Of a stretch of DNA of 64,000 nt, positions 37,647 to 46,762 are shown piece by piece. Below the pieces are notes generated by a model. The model worked only from the letters and a program-made list of their open reading frames with translations. It was not told the origin of the DNA and did not search any database. The position numbers were made by a program, and so were the translations under genes. The stretch lies in the NCBI RefSeq assembly GCF_001477655.1, contig NZ_CP011266.1, positions 1,968,001 through 2,032,000 of the forward strand, in the 5' to 3' direction. Source of the stretch: Methanobrevibacter millerae (GTDB lineage Archaea; Methanobacteriota; Methanobacteria; Methanobacteriales; Methanobacteriaceae). The first letter of the stretch is position 1; every line of letters begins with the position of its first letter.

Positions 37647-38468
37647 CTACATATCCAAAGCATTAACAGAACAGTTTCTAATACATTCACCACACAATAT
37701 ACATTCAGTCCCATTCACTCTTTTTCTGGAATTATTTAGCATATCAACATCCATTGGACAATTTTTTAAGCACATATTACAATTAACACATTTATCTTCA
37801 TCAACAGTTACTCTTAAAAGAGAATAATAACTACTTATTTTTAAAAATACTGCAATTGGACAAACATATTTACAAAAAGCCCTGTTGTCTTTAAATATGA
37901 AGGCCAGTGAAATGCCCAATACATAATATACAATATTTCCAAGGATAAATGTATAATACATTATTATCTCCAGATTTGGAATTTTAAATAGGAATAATCC
38001 TAAAATAAAAGTGAAAATAATTATGAATAACACATATCTAATATATCCATAGTTTTTTCTTGGATTTTTAGGTGCTTTATATGGAAGCAAATCCAGTATC
38101 ATTGCAGTCCAGCATGCATATCCACACCATCCACGGCCAAAAAGTAAAGGTCCAGCAATTTTTGCAACCAAAAAATGAATTACAGCCGCTTCAAATACTC
38201 CTAAAAACAAATAATACCAGAAACCTGAAATCAGCATGTTTTCATGACCGATTATTCCTAAAAAAATCAGCAAATAACATCCTATACCAAACATTACTAT
38301 ATTACGACCATATTTGTAGCCATTTACAAGCAATCCTATTCCAATAGCTAGAGCAGTCCCAATATAAACAAAATTATAAATATAGAAATCATTGCCAGTT
38401 ATAAAATAAATTAAAAAAGCTATAACTAAAAAAGTTATTTCAATAATTAATGGTGCCTTAATTTTCAT
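37647..38468 (-). CDS. Membrane-bound 4Fe-4S protein (NapH/YccM-like polyferredoxin)
   Basis: A 273-residue protein with about six membrane helices, a conserved LLFGRGWCGYACW motif, CKYVCPIAVFLK, and two C-terminal [4Fe-4S] motifs (CVNCNMCLKNCP and CILCGECIRNCS). NapH-like proteins pass electrons across or near the membrane. The partner here is unknown. Its ATG follows the speB stop directly (TAAATG), so it is translated with speB. Confidence 0.85.
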   Translation of the reverse strand: MKIKAPLIIEITFLVIAFLIYFITGNDFYIYNFVYIGTALAIGIGLLVNGYKYGRNIVMFGIGCYLLIFLGIIGHENMLISGFWYYLFLGVFEAAVIHFLVAKIAGPLLFGRGWCGYACWTAMILDLLPYKAPKNPRKNYGYIRYVLFIIIFTFILGLFLFKIPNLEIIMYYTFILGNIVYYVLGISLAFIFKDNRAFCKYVCPIAVFLKISSYYSLLRVTVDEDKCVNCNMCLKNCPMDVDMLNNSRKRVNGTECILCGECIRNCSVNALDM

Positions 38469-39338
38469 TTAAATCAAAGATAAAAAATCATAAATGATTT
38501 TAGCAGCAGTTACTGCAGTATTTTCGCCCAACCGATCAGTTGCAGTTTCAACTACATCCATCCCAACAACATTCTTAAAAGATAAAGACCTAATCAAATC
38601 CTCTATTTCAGAAATGAATAAACCACCAGGAGTTGGGTTTCCAACAGAAGGAGCAATAGCTGGATCTAAAACATCCATATCAATTGACAGATAAATAGGA
38701 GTGTCTACAGTTGTTAAATAATATTCTACAGCATCCATATGACGATGAACATCCTTATTTTTAAATGTCTGAATATTATATGTAGATTTAACAAAGTCTT
38801 CTTCTTCAATTGATGAGGATCTTATTCCAATCTGAACCAAATCCACACCGAATTCATGAGCTCTTCTCATAACAGTTGCATGAGAGTATTTCTCACCAAT
38901 GAAATCAAATGCCAAGTCCCTGTGTGCATCCAAATGAACTACAGTTAATTTTTCATATTTTTCAGATAATGCTTTTATCACACCGATAGATGCTGAATGC
39001 TCACCACCAATAGTAATCGGCTTAATGCCCAAATCAAACAGTTCATTAACTGTATCTTCAACGATGTTGCATGTAGCTTCACAATTTCCAGGAACTACAT
39101 TCACATCACCGAAATCATAGAATATACAATCAAGAGATGTTTTAAAATTAATATTATAATTTTCAAAACCATATGACGCTTCACGAACAACAATAGGACC
39201 TAAACGAGAACCTGAATGATATGATGTTGTGCTGTCAAAAGGTACACCGATTATGCCATATGAATCCTTTTCAATGTTATCAAAATCAGTTTCTGCGGAA
39301 AATGCGAATTTCCACGGTTCATAAGTATTCAATAGCAT
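38469..39338 (-). CDS. speB: Agmatinase
   Basis: A 289-residue ureohydrolase with the Mn2+-binding motifs GGEHSASIG, VVHLDAHRDL and SIDMDVLDPA. It hydrolyses agmatine to putrescine and urea. It lies just downstream of aIF5A, near pdaD, which makes agmatine from arginine. Polyamines feed hypusine formation on aIF5A, so the clustering is functional. The start has no strong ribosome binding site. Confidence 0.93.
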   Translation of the reverse strand: MLLNTYEPWKFAFSAETDFDNIEKDSYGIIGVPFDSTTSYHSGSRLGPIVVREASYGFENYNINFKTSLDCIFYDFGDVNVVPGNCEATCNIVEDTVNELFDLGIKPITIGGEHSASIGVIKALSEKYEKLTVVHLDAHRDLAFDFIGEKYSHATVMRRAHEFGVDLVQIGIRSSSIEEEDFVKSTYNIQTFKNKDVHRHMDAVEYYLTTVDTPIYLSIDMDVLDPAIAPSVGNPTPGGLFISEIEDLIRSLSFKNVVGMDVVETATDRLGENTAVTAAKIIYDFLSLI

Positions 39339-39370
39339 AATATATCTTAAAAAAAAGAATAATAGAGAAC

Positions 39371-39760
39371 TTATTTAGTTCTCATGATTTTCATATTGCC
39401 TAAAGCTACAATATATTCCACTTCAATACCTTCAGAGATTTGGTCTTTTAAGTCTTCAGGCATTGGTAAATCTAAAGTGTCGTAACTTTCCATATCCATT
39501 AACTGAACATTGTCACCTTGGATAGATAATACTTGACCTACTCTTTTATCAATAATAGGAATATCTACTTTAGTATCTACAGGTTTAACAATACTTCTTT
39601 TTTGATTATCAAAGATACCTACTGCTTCTAATCTTGCTTTAGCAGCCCCGTGTTTACCCGGGGATGAGGTAGTTAAACTAGTGATTTTAGATGCTTCTCC
39701 ACCTAATACAATATATTTTCCAACTTTTAATGTTTTAATCTCTACAACTTTAGTTGACAT
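39371..39760 (-). CDS. Translation initiation factor aIF5A
   Basis: A 129-residue protein with the hypusine loop [14 protein letters not shown]36 is the residue modified to (deoxy)hypusine. N-terminal SH3-like and C-terminal OB domains fit. It relieves ribosome stalling. GAGGAAAAT precedes the ATG. Linked to speB downstream (32-base gap). Confidence 0.95.
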   Translation of the reverse strand: MSTKVVEIKTLKVGKYIVLGGEASKITSLTTSSPGKHGAAKARLEAVGIFDNQKRSIVKPVDTKVDIPIIDKRVGQVLSIQGDNVQLMDMESYDTLDLPMPEDLKDQISEGIEVEYIVALGNMKIMRTK

Positions 39761-39859
39761 TAATTTTCCTCCATAAATTCCAGAATTTTTATAATCTATA
39801 ATAAGAATTATTTTAGATTAATTATTAATTTTATTTAATATTTTATATAAACTATTCGA

Positions 39860-40192
39860 TTAACCTATTATAACAAAGGTTACTGCTAAAAGAATTGTCA
39901 TCAAAATAACCCAAAAAATTACAAATATCTTTTTTATATCGCTTTCACCTTTGGTGATATATGATTCACCTTTAACATCAGAAGACCTTTTTCTTGTATT
40001 CTTATATTTATCATCATTTCTCAGATAACTATAAAATGCCCTGCATATAAAAACGAATGCAATCATCAAAATTCCAGAAAAAGCAATGTTTAATCCGGGA
40101 CTAATCCACATTACAACAGACGATAGAAGTAACATCAGCATTAAAAATAAAACTCCCGTGAGTACCAATGAAATATATTTGTTTATAATCAT
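39860..40192 (-). CDS. Small membrane protein, 110 aa
   Basis: Three predicted membrane helices: two near the N-terminus (ISLVLTGVLFLMLMLLLSSV and GILMIAFVFICRAF) and one at the C-terminus (IFVIFWVILMTILLAVTFVI), with a basic loop between. The frame stays open to 40588, but that part is antisense to pdaD, so I start at ATG 40192. A TATA box about 25 bases upstream suggests a leaderless transcript. No family recognised. Divergent from pdaD. Confidence 0.65.
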   Translation of the reverse strand: MIINKYISLVLTGVLFLMLMLLLSSVVMWISPGLNIAFSGILMIAFVFICRAFYSYLRNDDKYKNTRKRSSDVKGESYITKGESDIKKIFVIFWVILMTILLAVTFVIIG

Positions 40193-40235
40193 ACTTTTAT
40201 ATAAATAAAAAGTATATAATAAAATTAGTGATAAA
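40193..40235. promoter_or_regulatory. Shared divergent promoter between the small membrane protein and pdaD
   Basis: Only 43 bases separate the two start codons. The stretch contains TATATAA elements readable on both strands and, on the plus strand, AGTGAT before the pdaD ATG. The two promoters overlap, so initiation in one direction may limit the other. Confidence 0.5.
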
Positions 40236-40682
40236 ATGAAAATAGCGATTGTTAGTGGAAAAGATGAAGGACCTACAAAATTAAATGCTTTTGACAATGC
40301 TTTAACTGATGCTGGAATTGGTGACGTGAATTTGATTAAAGTATCCAGCATGTTATCAGAAAATACTAAAATTACTGAATTACCTACACTTAAACCAGGA
40401 TCTATGGTAAACTGCGTATTATCCGAAATTACTTCAGATAATCCTGGAGATGAAATAAATGCAGTATTGGCAGTGGCTATTGGAAAAGAATTAGGATGTG
40501 TTGTTGAAACAACAGGAATTAACAAAAATGAAGATGATTTGATTGATGAAGCAAAATTCATGGTTACATACATGATGGAAAAGCGCAATGTTGAGATTGA
40601 AGAATTAATTGTCGAAAAAGCTACAACAAAAGTTAAAGAAATAGCTTCTGTTGTAGCATCTGTAGTTTATTTAGAAGAGTGA
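40236..40682 (+). CDS. pdaD: Pyruvoyl-dependent arginine decarboxylase
   Basis: A 148-residue proenzyme that self-cleaves at a Ser-Ser pair (S37-S38 in IKVSSML) to make the pyruvoyl group. It decarboxylates arginine to agmatine, used for putrescine via speB and for agmatidine in tRNA-Ile. Length and motif fit the archaeal PvlArgDC family. AGTGAT precedes the ATG. It is followed closely by the NAD kinase gene. Confidence 0.93.
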   Translation: MKIAIVSGKDEGPTKLNAFDNALTDAGIGDVNLIKVSSMLSENTKITELPTLKPGSMVNCVLSEITSDNPGDEINAVLAVAIGKELGCVVETTGINKNEDDLIDEAKFMVTYMMEKRNVEIEELIVEKATTKVKEIASVVASVVYLEE

Positions 40683-40686
40683 AAAC

Positions 40687-42540
40687 ATGGATGCTAAAGA
40701 TAAAAAAATAGCTACCGATTTAGCTTACGAAATAATTAGAGAAGTAAGTATAGCAATTAGACCTTATGCCGGAACTCCTGAAGCCGGTGAAAAAGTAAAG
40801 ATGGGTGCTGACGGAACCCCTACATCCTACATAGATATTATTGCTGAAGATAAAGTAATAAATATCTTAAAAAATGCACCTGTTTTATCATACATCATCA
40901 GTGAAGAAGTTGGTGAATTAAAACTGGGAAAAGGAACTAAAAGAAGCATCAATTTATCCGAAGAACTGAAACGTGACGATTTGACTGAAGAGGAAACTCC
41001 GAAATTCATATTTTTAGTTGATCCTATTGATGGGACAAGCAATGCAATTAAAGAAATACCTGCATATGGAATTTCAATTGCAGTAGCGAATGTTCCTGAA
41101 GGCAGATTGGCTACATTGAATGATGTGGAATTAGGTTTTATCAGCAATTTTGGAAACGGAAACTTTTTTGAAGCTGAAAAAGGCAAAGGATGTTGGCTAA
41201 ACAATGAAAGAGTTCACCCAAGTGATGTTATAAACATTAGTCAGATGACATTAGGAGGATTTACAAAAAGCGGAACATCTTCAGCATCAAAATTAGTTGA
41301 TAATGCTAGAAGAATGCGCGTTTTAGGTTCTGTGGTGTTAGAATTATCCTATGTTGCAAGCGGAAGATATGATGCATTTCTTGATTTGAGAGGGAGTAGA
41401 ATTATTGATGTCGCCGCTTCAAAACTAATTGTTGAAGAAGCTGGAGGAATTATTACATCAAAACATGGTGAAAAACTAAATAACAAGCTAAGCATATATG
41501 AAAAGGCAATAGTGGTAGCAGCCAATAATAAAATTCTTCACAAACAGATAATCAATATATTAAACGATAATGAAGCAGATATTATTGGAAAAGTTGGTAT
41601 TTTAAGTCGTGTTGATCAGGAAAAGGCAATATTGTTCTCTGCGAAACTTGTCGAATACTTTTTAACAAACGGTATTGAAGTTGTTGTGGAAAAAAGACTG
41701 GCCAGCAAAATTGAGGAATTAAAACAGGATCCTAAAATCGAAAAAATTATTGAAAAAATAATTAAAAAATGCCCGGACATTGCAGAAGCGCTGCATGATT
41801 TGAATTTGAATATTGACTTTATGAAAATTGCAAAAGACACCCATGAGTTTGAATGTGATATGGCAGTTGTTTTAGGTGGAGATGGAACATTACTTAGAGC
41901 TCAGGCAAAACTTAAAGAAGAAACCCCATTGCTTGGAATAAATATGGGTACAGTTGGATTTTTAACTGATGTTGAAGTAAAGGAAACATTTAATGCACTG
42001 AATAAAATTATTAAAGGAGACTATTATAAAGAAAAAAGAAGCAAATTAATGGTTTCACACGAAAATCACTATTTTAATGCGATGAATGAAGTAGTCATAA
42101 TGACAAACAAACCTGCAAAAATGCTGCACTTTGAAATTCAGGTTGATGGAGAAACAATTGAAGAAGTAAGAGCTGACGGACTTATAATATCTACACCTAG
42201 CGGATCTACAGCTTATGCAATGTCAGCAGGAGGTCCGATTGTTGATCCTAAGCTTGAAGGGCTCATCATCATACCAATATGTCCATACAAGTTAGGTGCC
42301 AGACCATTTATTGTATCGGATACCAGCGAAATAACTGTAAAATTACTTAAGAAAGGTAAAAGTGCAGTATTTGTAATGGATGGCCAAATCAATGAAGAAG
42401 CAGATTATCTTGAGGAAATCAAATTTAAAAAAGCAGATAAAGACGTTTATTTCATAAGAACCAGCAGCAAATACTTCTATGAAAAAGTTAAAGATAAATT
42501 AAAAGAAGGTGGACTCAAAAAACAAGAAGGGTGTTTATAG
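40687..42540 (+). CDS. Fused NADP phosphatase/NAD kinase
   Basis: A 617-residue two-domain protein. Residues 1-~285 are inositol-monophosphatase-like, with VDPIDGTSNAIKEIP and IIDVAASKLIVEEAGG. Residues ~300-617 are an NAD kinase with VVLGGDGTLLRAQ and ISTPSGSTAYAMSAGGP. This fusion is known from methanogens and balances NAD and NADP. GAGTG precedes the ATG. Its stop overlaps the GTG start of cfbE by one base. Confidence 0.93.
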   Translation: MDAKDKKIATDLAYEIIREVSIAIRPYAGTPEAGEKVKMGADGTPTSYIDIIAEDKVINILKNAPVLSYIISEEVGELKLGKGTKRSINLSEELKRDDLTEEETPKFIFLVDPIDGTSNAIKEIPAYGISIAVANVPEGRLATLNDVELGFISNFGNGNFFEAEKGKGCWLNNERVHPSDVINISQMTLGGFTKSGTSSASKLVDNARRMRVLGSVVLELSYVASGRYDAFLDLRGSRIIDVAASKLIVEEAGGIITSKHGEKLNNKLSIYEKAIVVAANNKILHKQIINILNDNEADIIGKVGILSRVDQEKAILFSAKLVEYFLTNGIEVVVEKRLASKIEELKQDPKIEKIIEKIIKKCPDIAEALHDLNLNIDFMKIAKDTHEFECDMAVVLGGDGTLLRAQAKLKEETPLLGINMGTVGFLTDVEVKETFNALNKIIKGDYYKEKRSKLMVSHENHYFNAMNEVVIMTNKPAKMLHFEIQVDGETIEEVRADGLIISTPSGSTAYAMSAGGPIVDPKLEGLIIIPICPYKLGARPFIVSDTSEITVKLLKKGKSAVFVMDGQINEEADYLEEIKFKKADKDVYFIRTSSKYFYEKVKDKLKEGGLKKQEGCL

Positions 42541-43940
42541 TGAACACCCTTGTAATCGATTTAACACATGGGGGAGTTAAAATTGCAGTAAGCCTTGCAA
42601 AAAAAGGAGATAATGTTTACTGCTATGATATTTACAATACACTCAAAGACATTGAAAAGAGAATGCTTGATGTCTATAATATCGAATTGATTCAATTAGA
42701 CGATTTAAAAAAATTTAATGATGATTTAAAAGTTATTTACCCAATACATCTACCATTAAGCAATGATGAAATAAAAGAATATAATCCAGATTTGAATTAC
42801 ACATTCATTACACATCACCAAGCAATATCTGAAATTCTAACAGGCTGGGGAAAAGACATAAATAAGATTGAAGTGACTGGAGTTAAAGGCAAAACAAGTT
42901 GCGTATTCATGCTTAAAGAAATATTCATGGATTATAACCCTTTGATATTATCAAGTTTAGGTGCATTAATCTATGAAAATAATAAAGAGATAATTTTACA
43001 GAAAAATATATCCATTACTCCTGCAAACATCAAAGAAACAATTGATTTGGCATATAAGCTAGCCAATCCAATTTGTGGTGGACAAAAAAAAGATCAGATT
43101 TATAAATGTGCAATTTTTGAGTCATCGCTTGGCACCAGCGGAATTGGTGATGTAGGTCTTTTGACAAATATTGTAGAAGACTATCCGATAGCCAAAAACA
43201 AATCTTCAGCAAGTGCTGCAAAAAAACAGGTTTTTAACTGCAAAATTGTTTGCTGCAATAAGGAATCTCTGGACAAATATTATAATAATATTAATCACAC
43301 CAAAATCAATACATTCAGCATAAATGATAAATCTGCCAATTTATATGTTAAAAACGTTGACTATTCACTTGATGAAACTAAAATCAGCATCATTTTTAAT
43401 AACATTAAAACGAAAAATGATGATGTGATTAATGGTGAAATGAAAATAAAAACATTTGCTCCAGGACCACACCATGTTTTAAATGTTTTAGGTGTTGTAG
43501 AAACTGCATTATCCTTGAATATTGATAAAAACAAAATAATTTACGGATTAAGAAATTATAAAGGAATACCAGGAAGAACAAATAAAAGAAATGTTGAAAA
43601 TAGCATAATTATTGAAGAAATAAATCCTGGAATCAATACAAAAGCCATTGAAGCATCAGTTAACATGTTAAATGATGAATCAAATTACCTCATTTCAATC
43701 GGAGGAGATTACGGAATAACCTGTGAAGAAATTAATGAAGATTCTGTTGCAAAGTTTATTGAAAACATAGACAATGAAATTATTTTAACTGGAGAAGTTG
43801 GAAAAAGCATTTCTGAAAAGATTAGTAAAGAAGTATTGTTTATTGAAGATTATAATTCTGTTTTTGACTTTGCAATTAAAAATAATAGAAATTTACTTTT
43901 TATTTACAGATCAGACTACAGAAAACTATCCCAAAGATAA
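42540..43940 (+). CDS. cfbE: Coenzyme F430 synthetase (Mur ligase-like)
   Basis: A 466-residue ATP-dependent ligase with the Mur-type P-loop GVKGKTSC at about residue 117, FESSLGTSGIGDVG in the central domain, and GPHHVLNVLGVVE as in Mur ligases. Its N-terminus LVIDLTHGGVKIA is unlike MurC-F and fits CfbE, which closes the last ring of coenzyme F430. The start is GTG 42540 with GGGTG upstream; a GTG at 42531 is inside the NAD kinase gene. The downstream hemC gene feeds the same tetrapyrrole pathway. Another Mur-like ligase is possible. Confidence 0.78.
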   Translation: MNTLVIDLTHGGVKIAVSLAKKGDNVYCYDIYNTLKDIEKRMLDVYNIELIQLDDLKKFNDDLKVIYPIHLPLSNDEIKEYNPDLNYTFITHHQAISEILTGWGKDINKIEVTGVKGKTSCVFMLKEIFMDYNPLILSSLGALIYENNKEIILQKNISITPANIKETIDLAYKLANPICGGQKKDQIYKCAIFESSLGTSGIGDVGLLTNIVEDYPIAKNKSSASAAKKQVFNCKIVCCNKESLDKYYNNINHTKINTFSINDKSANLYVKNVDYSLDETKISIIFNNIKTKNDDVINGEMKIKTFAPGPHHVLNVLGVVETALSLNIDKNKIIYGLRNYKGIPGRTNKRNVENSIIIEEINPGINTKAIEASVNMLNDESNYLISIGGDYGITCEEINEDSVAKFIENIDNEIILTGEVGKSISEKISKEVLFIEDYNSVFDFAIKNNRNLLFIYRSDYRKLSQR

Positions 43941-44045
43941 TAATTACCAGTTAATAACAAAAAAATGTAATATATAATTTACTAAAAATTGAAACATTTA
44001 ATTATAATTAAAAATAGAATATATTTTGTAAATTTGAATAATAGT

Positions 44046-44063
44046 TATAAGTTAAAACTTATA
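44046..44063. promoter_or_regulatory. Inverted repeat in the hemC leader
   Basis: TATAAGTT and AACTTATA form an 8-base inverted repeat separated by AA, about 60 bases upstream of the TTG start of hemC. The left half also fits a TATA box, so the repeat may overlap the promoter core and be an operator. Confidence 0.35.
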
Positions 44064-44122
44064 TGCAAAATAAAAAAAAATTGAATTTTTTCTGCAATAC
44101 TATAAAATTGGAGACGATAATT

Positions 44123-44992
44123 TTGATTGTTGGAACAAGAGGTAGTCAATTAGCGCTTGCACAAACAAAACAAGTTTGTCAGGATTTAACCAAAATAACT
44201 GGAGAACAAATTGACTTAGAAATCATTAAGACGAAAGGAGATAAAATCACTACTTCCCAATTATACAACATGGATTCCAAAGGTCTTTTTACAAAAGAAT
44301 TGGATATTGCATTGTTAGACGAAGAAGTTGATTTTACTGTCCACAGTTTTAAGGATTTGCCTACCGAGTTAGATGAAGACTTGGAAATTGTTGCAGTTCC
44401 AATACGTGAATCTCCTCGAGAAGTATTGATATCTGAAAAAAGTTGGGAAGAATTAGAACCAGGTTCCAAATTAGGTACCAGCAGCCTCAGACGCGAAGCA
44501 TTTTGTAATCACTATGAAAAAGACTTTGAACTTAAGCCTATTCGAGGAAACATCGAAACAAGAATTAATAAAGTTTTTGAAAGTGATTTGGATGCTACGA
44601 TAATGGCCGAAGCAGGATTGAAAAGACTCGGTTTAACAGAAAATATTAAAACAGTATTTCCAATCGATTATATTACTCCACCTGCAGGACAAGGCGCATT
44701 AGCAATAATAACCAGAAAAGATTCAAATAAAAAGAAAATCATTTCCAAATTAAATGATTATACTTCAATGCAAGAAGTATTTGCTGAAAAAAAAGTATTG
44801 GAAGAATTGGGTGTTGGTTGCCAATGGCCAATTGGTTCAATAGCACAAATGAAAGATAAAAAGTTTAATATTTACTCAATATTATTAACAAGAGACGGAG
44901 AAATCCTAAAAGAACAAAATGAAACTGGTTCAATTAAAAATGCAGTTGAATTAGGTAAAAAAATTGGGAAAGTATTCGAGGATTATGTTTAA
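44123..44992 (+). CDS. hemC: Hydroxymethylbilane synthase (porphobilinogen deaminase)
   Basis: A 289-residue enzyme that joins four porphobilinogens. It begins IVGTRGSQLALAQTKQ and has the cofactor-binding cysteine in GVGCQWPIG. TSSLRREA is the conserved substrate-binding segment. I start at TTG 44123 because GGAG lies nine bases upstream and the protein then begins just before the conserved strand; a longer frame from 44063 has extra, unconserved residues. In a methanogen the product feeds F430, corrinoids and siroheme. Confidence 0.92.
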   Translation: MIVGTRGSQLALAQTKQVCQDLTKITGEQIDLEIIKTKGDKITTSQLYNMDSKGLFTKELDIALLDEEVDFTVHSFKDLPTELDEDLEIVAVPIRESPREVLISEKSWEELEPGSKLGTSSLRREAFCNHYEKDFELKPIRGNIETRINKVFESDLDATIMAEAGLKRLGLTENIKTVFPIDYITPPAGQGALAIITRKDSNKKKIISKLNDYTSMQEVFAEKKVLEELGVGCQWPIGSIAQMKDKKFNIYSILLTRDGEILKEQNETGSIKNAVELGKKIGKVFEDYV

Positions 44993-45007
44993 GTGGAGGA
45001 ATTAAAA

Positions 45008-45967
45008 TTGAGAACTGTTAATGTAGGAGTTATCGGAGTAGGGGCAATGGGTGAAAACCATGTTCGTGTATACCATAAAATGGATGAAGCTAATTTAATT
45101 GCTGTTTCTGATGTTAATGAAAGAGCACTTAAAAAAATTGAGCGAAAATATGGTGCAAAAGGATACACTGAATATAGCGAACTACTCGAAAATCCAGATA
45201 TTGAAGTAGTAAGTGTATGTGTTCCAACTACTTTCCACCATGCAGTTGTAATGGAAGCTATTAAAAATAAAAAACATGTGCTTGTTGAAAAACCAATAGC
45301 ATTTACATTGAATGAAGCTGAAGAAATGATTGCTGCTGCAAAAGAAGCTGGAGTAATTCTTGCAACAGGACATGTCGAAAGATTCAATCCTGCTGTTCAA
45401 AAAGCTAAAGAACTCATTGAAGAAGGAGTAATTGGTGACATTGTATCTGCATTTGCAAAAAGAGTAGGACCACTCCCACCTAGGATAAAAGACGTTGGTG
45501 TTTCAATAGATTTAGCAATTCACGATTTAGATATTATGAATTACCTGTTTGAAGAGGAAGTTACTCAAGTTTATGGAACTATGAACAGTATACTTAATGA
45601 TTGTGATTTTGAAGACCATGCAGAAATAATGGTAAGTTTCGATAACGAATCAACAGGAATAATTGAGGTAAATTGGTTAACTCCATACAAAAGAAGAGAA
45701 CTTGAACTTACCGGAACAGATGGAATTATCTCTGTAGATTACATCAAACAAAGTATAGAAGTTTTTGGAAAATTTGCACAAGATATCCAAATCACACATG
45801 AAGAACCTTTAAAAGGAGAATTAAAATCATTCTTAAATGCTGTTGTTAATGAAGAAGAACCAGAAATTACTGGTGAAGATGGGCTTAAAGCTCTTAAAAT
45901 GGTAATAGCAGCAAATAAATCATCTAAAGAACATAGACCAATTAGTTTAGATGAACTTGGGGAATAG
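45008..45967 (+). CDS. Gfo/Idh/MocA-family dehydrogenase
   Basis: A 319-residue NAD(P)-dependent oxidoreductase with Rossmann motif [19 protein letters not shown], the family EKP motif in VLVEKPIAF, and [10 protein letters not shown]. The substrate is probably a sugar or sugar nucleotide. I start at TTG 45008, eight bases after a GGAGG; a GTG at 44993 is part of that site. It is followed nine bases later by a GfcR-like regulator. Neither substrate nor link to that regulator is clear. Confidence 0.87.
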   Translation: MRTVNVGVIGVGAMGENHVRVYHKMDEANLIAVSDVNERALKKIERKYGAKGYTEYSELLENPDIEVVSVCVPTTFHHAVVMEAIKNKKHVLVEKPIAFTLNEAEEMIAAAKEAGVILATGHVERFNPAVQKAKELIEEGVIGDIVSAFAKRVGPLPPRIKDVGVSIDLAIHDLDIMNYLFEEEVTQVYGTMNSILNDCDFEDHAEIMVSFDNESTGIIEVNWLTPYKRRELELTGTDGIISVDYIKQSIEVFGKFAQDIQITHEEPLKGELKSFLNAVVNEEEPEITGEDGLKALKMVIAANKSSKEHRPISLDELGE

Positions 45968-45975
45968 TGATATTT

Positions 45976-46587
45976 ATGAAAAATAAATTAATTCAAAAAG
46001 CTCAAGAGTTAAGGCAACATGGATTTACAACTGGTGAAATAGCTGATGAACTTAACGTAAGTATGGACACAGCAAGATGGTTAACTCTTCAGAAACCTAG
46101 TGAAGAGAAAATTGAATCCCCCGGAGACTTTGCCATCAATTGGAAAAGCATTGGAGGAAATTCAACCCGTTTAAGTTATGTTTCAGGTGCTTTAAGTGAT
46201 TTAGCATTATCCCATGGTGAAGCAGATGTTGTTTTAGGAATTGCAGTTAGTGGAATCCCATTTGCAACAACAATGGCCGACTTTTTAGAAGATATGACTG
46301 GATTTGACACATCTTTAGCCATTTTCCACCCAAACAAACATAGAAAAGATCAGGACAAAACAGATGATGAAGGTACTATCAGTACAAATTTCGGAACTGT
46401 CGAAGGTAAAAAAGTCATCATCGTTGATGATGTAATTACAAGTGGAAAAACCGTTAAAGAAGTAATACATACAGTTAAAGACAATGGCGGGGAGCCTACC
46501 TGTGTTACTGTCCTAATCGATAAAGCAGGACTTTCAGAAATAGAAGGAGTTCCTGTGGAATCTTTAATTAAAGTAAGTAGATTATAA
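45976..46587 (+). CDS. GfcR-like regulator (HTH plus orotate phosphoribosyltransferase-like domain)
   Basis: A 203-residue protein. The N-terminus is a helix-turn-helix ([20 protein letters not shown]). The C-terminal domain has the PRPP-binding loop [14 protein letters not shown]. Such PyrE-like proteins act in archaea as transcription regulators rather than enzymes. ATG 45976 is preceded by AGTGAT that overlaps the upstream stop. Target genes are unknown. Confidence 0.85.
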   Translation: MKNKLIQKAQELRQHGFTTGEIADELNVSMDTARWLTLQKPSEEKIESPGDFAINWKSIGGNSTRLSYVSGALSDLALSHGEADVVLGIAVSGIPFATTMADFLEDMTGFDTSLAIFHPNKHRKDQDKTDDEGTISTNFGTVEGKKVIIVDDVITSGKTVKEVIHTVKDNGGEPTCVTVLIDKAGLSEIEGVPVESLIKVSRL

Positions 46588-46762
46588 TCATCTACTTTTA
46601 ATTCTATTTTTTATCTATCACCACAATATTAAAAAATTTTAATTTAATATGAACAAATTACCATGAAATTACATTAAATTTATAATAAATTTAATTAAAA
46701 ATATCTTTAAATAATATCAAAAACATACAATATAACAGAAATTATTAAGGAACAACGAAATT

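Noticed and set aside
40193-40588. N-terminal extension of the small membrane protein gene
   Set aside because: It would be entirely antisense to pdaD, a recognised enzyme. The residues look like antisense translation.
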